Below the pieces are notes generated by a model. It worked only from the letters and a program-made list of their open reading frames with translations, did no database searches and was not told the DNA's origin. The position numbers and the translations under genes were made by a program. Shown in pieces: positions 9,050 to 16,858 of a stretch of DNA of 41,887 nt (position 1 is its first letter; each line of letters opens with the position of its first letter). Source of the DNA: Candidatus Woesearchaeota archaeon (GTDB taxonomy: Archaea; Nanobdellota; Nanobdellia; SCGC-AAA011-G17; JACPNG01); assembly GCA_018303365.1 (NCBI GenBank), contig JAGVYI010000005.1, positions 1-41,887 of the forward strand, in the 5' to 3' direction.

Positions 9050-9848
9050 AAAAAGTGAATTTATTGACCCTGGTATAATTGATGAAGACTATGGTATAGC
9101 ATACGACTTTGCAACCAAAGCCTATCGGGAGTTTGATAAAGTAATAAAATCTATAGTACTCTTTGGCTCGGTAGCAAAAAATACACAGCAAAGAAGAAGT
9201 GATGTAGATATTATAATCATTGTTGATGATGCGACGATTCAATGGGACCAGAGGCTTATTGCATGGTATCGTGAAGAGATGCAGCGCCTTGTAAGTTCTG
9301 TTAAGTATGCTAAAAAACTCCATGTCAACACAGTAACCCTAACAGCATTCTGGAATCAAATATTAATAGGAGAGCCCGTGGTAATCAATGTTCTTAGGTA
9401 CGGGATTGCCCTTATTGACTTTGGGGGATTTTTCAATCCACTTAAAATCCTACTTGCAAGAGGAAAAATACGACCAAGCCCGGAAGCAATTTATACAGCT
9501 CTAAAGCGCGCACCACTTCATCTTGCACGGGCAAAATTCAATATGCTCTCTGTTGCAGAATCAGTATACTGGGCAATGGTTGATAGCGCCCATGCAGCAC
9601 TTATGGCAGCAGGAAAGACTCCACCAAGCCCTGAACACATTGATATTATGCTAAAAGAGCACTTTGTAAGAAAAGGAAAGCTAAATAGCAAATATGTAAA
9701 CTGGTATCGGGAAACCTACAGACTAGCGCATAATATAACGCACGGTACAGTAGTTGATATTTCTGGTAAAGAGCTAAACACACACCGCAATCGTGCAGAT
9801 AAATTTATTGGCCAAATGGCAAAATTAGTAAAAAAAGAAAGAAGTTAG
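9036..9848 (+). CDS. Nucleotidyltransferase-fold protein with C-terminal helical (HEPN-like) domain
   Basis: VLFGSVAKNTQQRRSDVDIIIIVDD (GS-x(n)-DxD). GTG (9036) start proposed; a TTG at 9027 is an alternative. Paralogous to 16859..18706. Confidence 0.7.
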   Translation: MEINRKSEFIDPGIIDEDYGIAYDFATKAYREFDKVIKSIVLFGSVAKNTQQRRSDVDIIIIVDDATIQWDQRLIAWYREEMQRLVSSVKYAKKLHVNTVTLTAFWNQILIGEPVVINVLRYGIALIDFGGFFNPLKILLARGKIRPSPEAIYTALKRAPLHLARAKFNMLSVAESVYWAMVDSAHAALMAAGKTPPSPEHIDIMLKEHFVRKGKLNSKYVNWYRETYRLAHNITHGTVVDISGKELNTHRNRADKFIGQMAKLVKKERS

Positions 9849-9867
9849 CTAGTTTAGCTAGCTTTTT
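9847..9867 (+). terminator. Hairpin + T-tract between convergent genes
   Basis: AGCTAG-TTTAG-CTAGCT-TTTT overlapping the stop codon of the + gene. Confidence 0.45.
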
Positions 9868-10519
9868 GTTGTGTGGTTGTTGCGTAATTCATCAAAGTCG
9901 CATAAAACTGAGCCTCACCATCTTGATCTTTTATGTGTTTAGCATGCTCTTCTAATCCTTTCTTAAGTTTATCTTTATCAAATTGAGAATTAGGATCATC
10001 AGGGTTTGTCCGGTATTTATTTGCGGCCTTTCTAACCTCAACTCCAAGAACCTTTTCGAACTGGCGCGCCAATTCAGGACTACCAAGGTTATGAAGGGCC
10101 TTAGCATGATAAATCTCTGACCCATTTTTGTCACCTAATCTTCTGAGAAGGTAATCAAACATGGCATTAGTATCTCCGCTTTGTGCTATTTTAGCTCCTT
10201 CTTGTATATCTTTCTCAATAATTGCCACCAGTCTGCCGTACTCTTCGGGAGGGGCTTTTTCTAAAGCTTTATGAGAAATCTTTGATGCTGAAGGTCTGGC
10301 CAATTCTAAAAATGTTTTTTCGCTTTTAGGAAACTCTTGGTCTATCTCTTTACCTAAAACATCAGGAGGCAAACCCTCATAGCTAGTTTTTCCGCCAGAA
10401 AGACCATTTAAAAACTCACGAACCCTATATCCCCACGGATCTTGAGAAAAAAGAGCTCTCGCTCCGGTCCAATTTCTAAAACTTCCATAAGCATTTGTTA
10501 AATTTTGCTCTAGTGTCAT
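9854..10519 (-). CDS. Unknown soluble 221-aa protein
   Basis: Intact ORF with a promoter-like AATAGAAAGCTTTATATA upstream on the minus strand. Confidence 0.65.
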   Translation of the reverse strand: MTLEQNLTNAYGSFRNWTGARALFSQDPWGYRVREFLNGLSGGKTSYEGLPPDVLGKEIDQEFPKSEKTFLELARPSASKISHKALEKAPPEEYGRLVAIIEKDIQEGAKIAQSGDTNAMFDYLLRRLGDKNGSEIYHAKALHNLGSPELARQFEKVLGVEVRKAANKYRTNPDDPNSQFDKDKLKKGLEEHAKHIKDQDGEAQFYATLMNYATTTQQKAS

Positions 10520-10693
10520 ATCAACTCCAAATATGTTATTACACTATAGTAATGACTAATATATAAAGCTTTCTATTCCTCTAAAAACACAAAATAAAGC
10601 CATTTCATGGCAATTTTAAGAAATCCCTAGAGAATCATCTCTTCTTGGAAGGACATACTCCCAAAATAAAAACCGCTTATAAAGATTTACCAC

Positions 10694-11206
10694 TTAACGT
10701 TTATCTGTTTTATTTTTTGATTTTCCCTTCATTGCCCAAAAAATAATAGCACCGAACAAAACAATAAATAAAATCCCTTGAACTATATTAGAAGGAAGTT
10801 GGCTTAAAATCCTAAGACTTCCACCACCAAGAAAAGAAGTGGTCTTATCAGAAAGTGCAAAAAATATATAACTTATCGAAACTATAAATCCAACAAACAG
10901 GAAAATCCCTTTTTTCGCCTTTTTCCTTGCAATAAGCCCAAATCCAAAAAGAAGGATCAAAAGCAGGAATATAAAGTAAGAGATATTGGTAAAAAAACGC
11001 AACATAATACCAACAAGAAACTGATTTCGTATAAAAAATAGACCTGCAATGCTGGCTAAAACAACCTCAATGCCGCGCTTGTTCTGAAAAAAACCAATGT
11101 GGTTGATAGCACCAAAAACAACAAGAAATACAACAAAAAATGGAACGATTGTCTCAAAAGCACCTAAACCGTCTAGCAGGCTAAGAAGATCTGGTAGCAC
11201 ATTCAC
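10694..11206 (-). CDS. Multi-pass membrane protein, unknown
   Basis: Several hydrophobic segments; overlaps the end of the upstream PEP-synthase-like ORF by 4 nt. Confidence 0.7.
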   Translation of the reverse strand: MNVLPDLLSLLDGLGAFETIVPFFVVFLVVFGAINHIGFFQNKRGIEVVLASIAGLFFIRNQFLVGIMLRFFTNISYFIFLLLILLFGFGLIARKKAKKGIFLFVGFIVSISYIFFALSDKTTSFLGGGSLRILSQLPSNIVQGILFIVLFGAIIFWAMKGKSKNKTDKR

Positions 11207-13257
11207 ACCTTAAAGTCTTTTCTCGCTGCATGCAAAAGAAGCTTCTTCTCAACCCTTGAAACAATATGCCTAATCTTTATAACAGAGTCAGGATTTGCTG
11301 CAATAGAATCAATCCCAGCCTTCACAAGAAATTCAGCCATATCAGGATTGTTTGCCGCCTGACCGCATATAGAGGTCTCAACATTATATTCCTTGCAAAC
11401 CTGAATAACATGCTGGATCTGCCTGAGAATAGCAGGGTGCATCTCATTATACTGAAAGTGAAGTAAAGAATTGTTTCTGTCTACACCCAGTGTAAGCTGG
11501 GTAAGGTCATTTGTTCCAAAACTAACAAAATCAATGCCTTCCTCACAAATATCACGAATAATTTGTACTGAAGCGGGTGTTTCTACCATGATACCAAATT
11601 CTACATTCTCGCAAGGCTCAAGCCCTACCTCCTCAAGAATCTCTTTTGCACGTTTAACCTCCTCAACAGAAATTACAAACGGAAGCATAACCCCAACCTG
11701 GGTGTAGCCTGCATCATGAAGCCGTTTGATTGCAAGAAATTCTGCTTTGAGAATCTCTTGCTGGGAAAGAAGCCTGCGAATACCATGCCAACCTAACATA
11801 GGATTTGCTTCAGGAGGTTCACCATCCCCACCTTCAAGACCCCTGTATTCGTCAGTACGAAGGTCAGACATCCTAACCCAGACCGGCTTGCCTTTAAAAG
11901 ATTGAGCAATCTTCTCTAATCCCTTATAGAGAAGTTCAACATAATCCTCGTCCCGGTCATGGGCAATATAATGGGCAGGATGGATTCCACCCCTTGCAAG
12001 AAGCATTTCAAGGCGTAAAAGCCCAACACCATCTGCACCTGTCCTAGCAGCATTTTCAGCGTATTCAGGAAGGTCAACAATGGTTTTAATTTCGGTGATA
12101 GTCTGAACATCCCCATACTGTGAATACTTCTCATCTGGCTCAGGCAACGTTTCAGGCTTTTTAGAATCACCATTATTTATTTGTCCATCCTGCTGCATTG
12201 TCTCTTCTTCTTTCTTTTCAACAGGTAATTTCTGCCCAGACGCCTTCTTAAGAGTAGTAATTGGACTGGACTGGATAATATAGACTTGTGCACCCTCGAT
12301 AGCAAATTCAATATCCTGAGGTTTTCTATAATGCTCTTCTATTTTGATTGCAAGCTCAACAAGACTGCGAAGTTCATAATCCTGAAGCTTCTGCATTGTT
12401 GCACGCCCTTCCTGAAGGTTGCGCTTAACAGTATAGCCAAGATTTGTGTCAAGCCTGTATTCAAATTCTTGGCGGTTTACCTTCTTTTCAATAAGGGCTT
12501 TCGTTCTCTTGCTAAGAACATACTGGTCTGGGGTAATAGAACCAGAAACAACAGCCTCACCAAGACCAAAACCAGCTTCGACAAGAATTTCGTCTTCTTT
12601 ATTACTAATAGGATTAACAGAAAATATAACGCCTGATTTTGCTGATAGAACCATCTTTTGGATAATTACAGCGATACTAACCTTCTCGTGTGGAAACTTG
12701 TGTTGAACCCTGTAATAAATTACCTTTGCAGTAAAAAGGCTTGCCCAGCATTTTTGAACAGCGCGAATAACTTCCTGGACCCCTCTAACATTCAAAAAAG
12801 TTGCCTGTTGACCAGCAAAACTTGCATCAGAAAGGTCTTCCGCAGTAGCAGAACTTCGAACAGCAACAAAGGGAGCATTACGCCCAACCCTGATAATATC
12901 AAGGGCCTCTTTACTCGCTTTTGAAAGAACATCTTTGTCGATATTAAGGCAATCATAAGCCTCTTTAATTTCGTTAGCAATCTCTTTTGGTATCTCTGCC
13001 CGTAAGATCATATCCTGAATTCTTCTAGAAACCTCTTGAAGCCTGCTTGTTTTCTCAACATCAACAGAGGATAATGCCTCATAAATATTATCTCCAATAT
13101 TACCTCTTTCAAGAAAACGCTCATAAGCCTTTGTAGTTACAATAAATCCTGATGGAACTGGAAGGCGAGCACCATACATCTCCCCAAGTGAAGCACCTTT
13201 TACTCCGGCAAAGGGAATATCTGTATTGTCAACCTCACTAAACCATGCAATATTCAA
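11203..13257 (-). CDS. PEP synthase/PPDK-like protein apparently lacking the central phosphohistidine domain
   Basis: N-terminal PEP/pyruvate-binding domain (VKGASLGEMYGARLPVPSGFIVTT, VRSSATAEDLSDASFAGQQATFLNV) and C-terminal PEP-utilizing TIM barrel (GADGVGLLRLEMLL, GIMVETPASV, FGTNDLTQLTLGVDRN, SICGQAANNPDM). No GGxTxHAAI motif between them. Confidence 0.88.
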   Translation of the reverse strand: MNIAWFSEVDNTDIPFAGVKGASLGEMYGARLPVPSGFIVTTKAYERFLERGNIGDNIYEALSSVDVEKTSRLQEVSRRIQDMILRAEIPKEIANEIKEAYDCLNIDKDVLSKASKEALDIIRVGRNAPFVAVRSSATAEDLSDASFAGQQATFLNVRGVQEVIRAVQKCWASLFTAKVIYYRVQHKFPHEKVSIAVIIQKMVLSAKSGVIFSVNPISNKEDEILVEAGFGLGEAVVSGSITPDQYVLSKRTKALIEKKVNRQEFEYRLDTNLGYTVKRNLQEGRATMQKLQDYELRSLVELAIKIEEHYRKPQDIEFAIEGAQVYIIQSSPITTLKKASGQKLPVEKKEEETMQQDGQINNGDSKKPETLPEPDEKYSQYGDVQTITEIKTIVDLPEYAENAARTGADGVGLLRLEMLLARGGIHPAHYIAHDRDEDYVELLYKGLEKIAQSFKGKPVWVRMSDLRTDEYRGLEGGDGEPPEANPMLGWHGIRRLLSQQEILKAEFLAIKRLHDAGYTQVGVMLPFVISVEEVKRAKEILEEVGLEPCENVEFGIMVETPASVQIIRDICEEGIDFVSFGTNDLTQLTLGVDRNNSLLHFQYNEMHPAILRQIQHVIQVCKEYNVETSICGQAANNPDMAEFLVKAGIDSIAANPDSVIKIRHIVSRVEKKLLLHAARKDFKV

Positions 13258-13323
13258 ATATGCATCACCTCAAAAACACCTGATTGACATAATATATAAA
13301 AGTTTATATCTCTTTACAGCCCA

Positions 13324-13950
13324 ATGGATAAAAAAGAGTTGCTTTTGCGCTGGAAAAAAGAAGAGATAATTACATCCAAAAAAGTGCTCTTTGCATTTGA
13401 TAAGGTTCAAAGAGAAAATTTTGTACCAAAAGAATATAAGAATGAAGCATACAGGGATTATCCGCTTCCAATAGGGTCAAACCAGACAATCTCACAGCCA
13501 ACAACAGTAGCTATTATGACGCAGGCACTTGGGGTTAGAGAGGGTCAAAAGGTCCTTGAAGTTGGAACAGGTTCTGGATATCAGGCTGCAATTTTAAGCG
13601 TTCTAGTTGGAGAGAATGGAAGGGTTTTTAGTGTTGAGATTATACCCCCGCTTGCACAAGAAGCAAGGCATGCCCTTAAAGGCTATAAAAATGTTAAAGT
13701 GATTTTGGGAGACGGTAGCGTAGGTTACAAAAAAGAAGCCCCCTATGACCGGATTATTGTAACTGCTGCATGCCCAAAGATTCTTGAAAAGCTTGTTTTA
13801 CAGCTTCAAATTGGAGGAATTCTTGTTGCTCCTGTTGGTTCTGAATATCATCAGGATATGCTTAAAGTAAAAAAGCTAAAGAATAAGATTAGAGTAGAAA
13901 ACTTAGGGGGGTTTTTATTTGTCCCGCTTAAAGGAAAAGAAGGATATTAA
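13324..13950 (+). CDS. pcm: Protein-L-isoaspartate O-methyltransferase
   Basis: IGSNQTISQPTTVAIMTQAL and VLEVGTGSGYQAAILSVLVG motifs. Confidence 0.92.
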   Translation: MDKKELLLRWKKEEIITSKKVLFAFDKVQRENFVPKEYKNEAYRDYPLPIGSNQTISQPTTVAIMTQALGVREGQKVLEVGTGSGYQAAILSVLVGENGRVFSVEIIPPLAQEARHALKGYKNVKVILGDGSVGYKKEAPYDRIIVTAACPKILEKLVLQLQIGGILVAPVGSEYHQDMLKVKKLKNKIRVENLGGFLFVPLKGKEGY

Positions 13951-14078
13951 TAAAGAAGCTCAAAAGGATCTGTTTTTCTTACACCATAATTTCGCGGAAG
14001 AGTGGTATATCTATCTAAAGAGATTCCCGGTTGTACATCATAAGTTTCATGTCCTTTGTGGTATTCTTCTGAGCACAT
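13947..14078 (-). CDS. Small 43-aa ORF (MCSEEYHKGHETYDVQPGISLDRYTTLPRNYGVRKTDPFELLY)
   Basis: Read on the minus strand; AAGGGAGTAAAA precedes the ATG; stop overlaps the pcm stop. Below the ORF-track length limit. Confidence 0.4.
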   Translation of the reverse strand: MCSEEYHKGHETYDVQPGISLDRYTTLPRNYGVRKTDPFELLY

Positions 14079-14139
14079 TTTTACTCCCTTAATAGCTTCT
14101 ATTAATAACCCTCTAAATTATTGCCAGCATCGTCTCTTT

Positions 14140-15045
14140 TTATTGCCTGTACAGCTGACTTCCAGCTTTTATCGTGTCTTCTCTGTTAAGATCAGGATTG
14201 TTGATAACCGCCAATGTCTGCTCAAGCGTTGGCTGCACAATGCCAGAAGAAGCAGTTTTTGCGCGCACTGCACTTACCACGACGAAACACCCATAACTGT
14301 TATAAATGTCGATGTTGTGGTTGCCATCGAGGCCAATATTACCGTTGCCGAGGTACACTAGGCGCCCCTTTGCTTGAGCGTCAAAGCCGGCTTTATTTAT
14401 TCTGTGATAGCTGCCAATATTGCTCCAGCCTTCTCCGCCATCTTCTTTTTTGCTAAATAGCATTTTAGCCAATGCTTCTCTGCTTTCAGGAGAGCCTGCA
14501 ATCATAAGCACGCGGTCATCACTCATGAAAGCACCATAATTTAATTGACTGTTGCCATTGATGTTGGCTTTGTCTTTGTCCAATCGTGTAAAAACAGTAT
14601 AAGGAGTTCCTGCTACAGGCACGCTGCCTTTCTTAACATCATCAAGATGAATTCTCGCAACATTCTGACTGTTGTAATTGCCTTTTCCAACAGCAACCCA
14701 TTCGTCGTCAGCAATCTGCATAAATCCATAGTCGCCAGCTTTGGAAAATGCTTTTTCCAGTCCTTTTGCAGTTGCCAAAGAACCTGCTGAATGCCATATT
14801 TCATAAGAACGGTCGCCATCTCGCTGACCATGATATTCGCCAGTTATTGTGTCTATCCATGTGGGTCTGATTGCTTTACGAACCTTAGGATGAGCAGTCA
14901 TAGCTTGGATCACCATTGGCATGTCAGCTACTCTCAAGTCATATTCTCTAGACAATTTATTTGCCTCTTTTCGAGCCCTGACATAGTAATCACTATCTGT
15001 AACTGCTGCGAGTACAGGAGATTTTACTTGCACGATTTGTGACAT
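14140..15045 (-). CDS. Unknown 301-aa protein
   Basis: Long intact ORF, GGAGGT-like SD shortly upstream of the ATG, promoter-like element upstream. Confidence 0.65.
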   Translation of the reverse strand: MSQIVQVKSPVLAAVTDSDYYVRARKEANKLSREYDLRVADMPMVIQAMTAHPKVRKAIRPTWIDTITGEYHGQRDGDRSYEIWHSAGSLATAKGLEKAFSKAGDYGFMQIADDEWVAVGKGNYNSQNVARIHLDDVKKGSVPVAGTPYTVFTRLDKDKANINGNSQLNYGAFMSDDRVLMIAGSPESREALAKMLFSKKEDGGEGWSNIGSYHRINKAGFDAQAKGRLVYLGNGNIGLDGNHNIDIYNSYGCFVVVSAVRAKTASSGIVQPTLEQTLAVINNPDLNREDTIKAGSQLYRQ

Positions 15046-15183
15046 TTTAAGCGACCTCCATGAAATACACTATGCTCTTATAAGTTAAAAGGGGATGATA
15101 TTTATGTATCTCTACCATTTTATCTATAATTCTTAGAGCATTTATCTTTATAAAGCTTTCTATTTTATACTACTAATCAGTAA

Positions 15184-15699
15184 TTATATAGCTTCAATAC
15201 CGCATTTACAAGGAAGTCTGGCAACAGCCCTTTTAAGAGCCTCTTTTGCCACATTTATATCCTTTTTGTCTACATATACAGAGAAAATCTTCTGACCCTC
15301 TTTTAATTGTGCAGCAGTACTAATTGCCTTTCCAAAAGAATGCTGCATACCTGATTGCATACGGTCGGCCCCAGCACCAGTAAGCATTTTATTTTCCCGA
15401 AGAATATGGTGGGGATAAACACGAAGCTTTAAGTGGTAACCACTCGCCCCAAGATTTTTATGAAGTTGTCTATTAATAACAACACGTGCAGATTCAAGGG
15501 CATTATGGCGGATTTGAAGTCTATCTTTTGTGTATAAAGAAGCAACACCCTCAAAATCCTTTGTAAGGTTTCCAAGGTCAAACTTAACTATTTTATGATT
15601 GGGAACTGCCCTGATATACCCTTTTTTCTTGTATTTGCTTTTGCGCGTATATGCCCTCTCGATATTACGATAACATTTTCCCTTTCTAAGAGTTGCCAT
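15184..15699 (-). CDS. rpl10e: Ribosomal protein L10e/uL16
   Basis: YRNIERAYTRKSKYKKKGYIRAVPNHKIVKFDLGN, YHLKLRVYPHHILRENKMLTGAGADRMQSGMQHSFGK. Confidence 0.93.
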   Translation of the reverse strand: MATLRKGKCYRNIERAYTRKSKYKKKGYIRAVPNHKIVKFDLGNLTKDFEGVASLYTKDRLQIRHNALESARVVINRQLHKNLGASGYHLKLRVYPHHILRENKMLTGAGADRMQSGMQHSFGKAISTAAQLKEGQKIFSVYVDKKDINVAKEALKRAVARLPCKCGIEAI

Positions 15700-15700
15700 T

Positions 15701-15961
15701 TTAACCAATCACCTCAACGGTTGTTCCTATAGACTGACCAGGAAGACCCCGCTCAAACCTTGCACGTATAGCCCCGCTGTTTCCATGAATTCTAATAACT
15801 TTCCCCTCAATCTTCTTGCCGCCAGGAGTTGTCCAGACAACCATTTTATCAATAAGCGAAGATGCTGATTCTTTAGAATTGACTCCATCAACAAACAGAA
15901 TCATCTGGGAAGTGTCTTGGGTCTTATGGCTTCCACGAAAACCAACAACAGTAGCCTTCAT
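15701..15961 (-). CDS. rpl35ae: Ribosomal protein L35Ae
   Basis: VVGFRGSHKTQ, VVWTTPGGKKIEGKVIRIHGNSGAIRARFERGLPGQSIGTTVEVIG. Confidence 0.9.
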   Translation of the reverse strand: MKATVVGFRGSHKTQDTSQMILFVDGVNSKESASSLIDKMVVWTTPGGKKIEGKVIRIHGNSGAIRARFERGLPGQSIGTTVEVIG

Positions 15962-16037
15962 AACCCTAAGTCCCTAAAGGCGCTTTAAAAAGTTTTCTCT
16001 GCTGTTTCTCAAGATGGTATTAGTAAAGGTCTAGGGT

Positions 16038-16176
16038 CAACTATTAAATTTAGTAGTTGTTAAATGCCTTTTGAGCTACGAAGTTCTCAAAAGTTTCGAC
16101 GGAAAGTTAAATTTAAGTTTTCAAATAAATTCAAGAGTTAGCGAGTGTATCCTTTAGGGAATTCTCTCCGTTGAAG
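16038..16176 (+). ncRNA. Candidate structured RNA, unidentified
   Basis: Three consecutive stems: CAACTA/TAGTTG; CTTTTGAG/CTCAAAAG (16068-16093); TTTCGACGGA/TCCGTTGAAG (16094-16103 with 16167-16176), the last using G-U pairs that work only on the + strand. Confidence 0.3.
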
Positions 16177-16220
16177 CGAACAAGGTGAGCAATTTAGGAA
16201 AACAGAAAGGGAAAGAAAGA

Positions 16221-16493
16221 TTATAATTCTAAGTCTTTTGGAAGAATTGCAACTGCATATCCTTGACCTAAAGCAACTTCTAAAAATCCGTAATCAAACC
16301 TATTTCCAGTTTGATATTGTGGATGACTTGATTTTACAACTCTAGGAACCAATTTTCCTTGTGATGCATAAGGTTCTATAGTATCTGGAACCATTTGAGC
16401 AACAATATATTTTCTTCCAATGTCCTGGTGCGCTGTACTTACTGTTTCTTCCAAAACCGTATTACCTCTTCTAACAAGTGACTTATCGTCCAT
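16221..16493 (-). CDS. Unknown 90-aa protein
   Basis: Intact ORF with a soluble composition. Confidence 0.5.
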   Translation of the reverse strand: MDDKSLVRRGNTVLEETVSTAHQDIGRKYIVAQMVPDTIEPYASQGKLVPRVVKSSHPQYQTGNRFDYGFLEVALGQGYAVAILPKDLEL

Positions 16494-16561
16494 AAAATTA
16501 GTAACTTAGAAGTAGTATATAAATCTTTTGGTTTGACTTGCCTATCCCACTATTTTTCTAA

Positions 16562-16750
16562 CTTTCTACAGAGCCCGATAGATGGAATGATTTAAAATTA
16601 GATGAAGTTGAAGTGAGAATCGGAGACACAGTTTATTTAAACACTGTTGCTGAACAGCAAGTATTAGAATTAGCACAAAATCAATTTGATGGTTATTTAA
16701 AAGATATTCTTGAATACAAGCAGCAAAAGGCTGTTGATTTAATTAAGTAA
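16562..16750 (+). pseudogene. Open fragment without a good start codon (TEPDRWNDLKLDEVEVRIGDTVYLNTVAEQQVLELAQNQFDGYLKDILEYKQQKAVDLIK)
   Basis: Protein-like composition but no ATG in frame; possible GTG at 16613. May be a remnant or a small gene. Confidence 0.3.
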
Positions 16751-16858
16751 ATCTTTCAGGTTCTATCTTTTAGCCTGAATTCTGAATTAGACATAATTTC
16801 TGTTAAATCGAAAAGAATTACAACGATCGATGGTTTATACTTGCAGTTTATTTACGCC

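Noticed and set aside
8841-9323. 160-aa minus-strand ORF across the TIM-barrel/NTase junction
   Set aside because: Overlaps two supported + genes; no recognisable motif.
11203-13257. Intein as the reason for the unusual PEP-synthase layout
   Set aside because: The protein is shorter than normal, with no intein or homing-endonuclease motifs; the anomaly is a missing domain, not an insertion.
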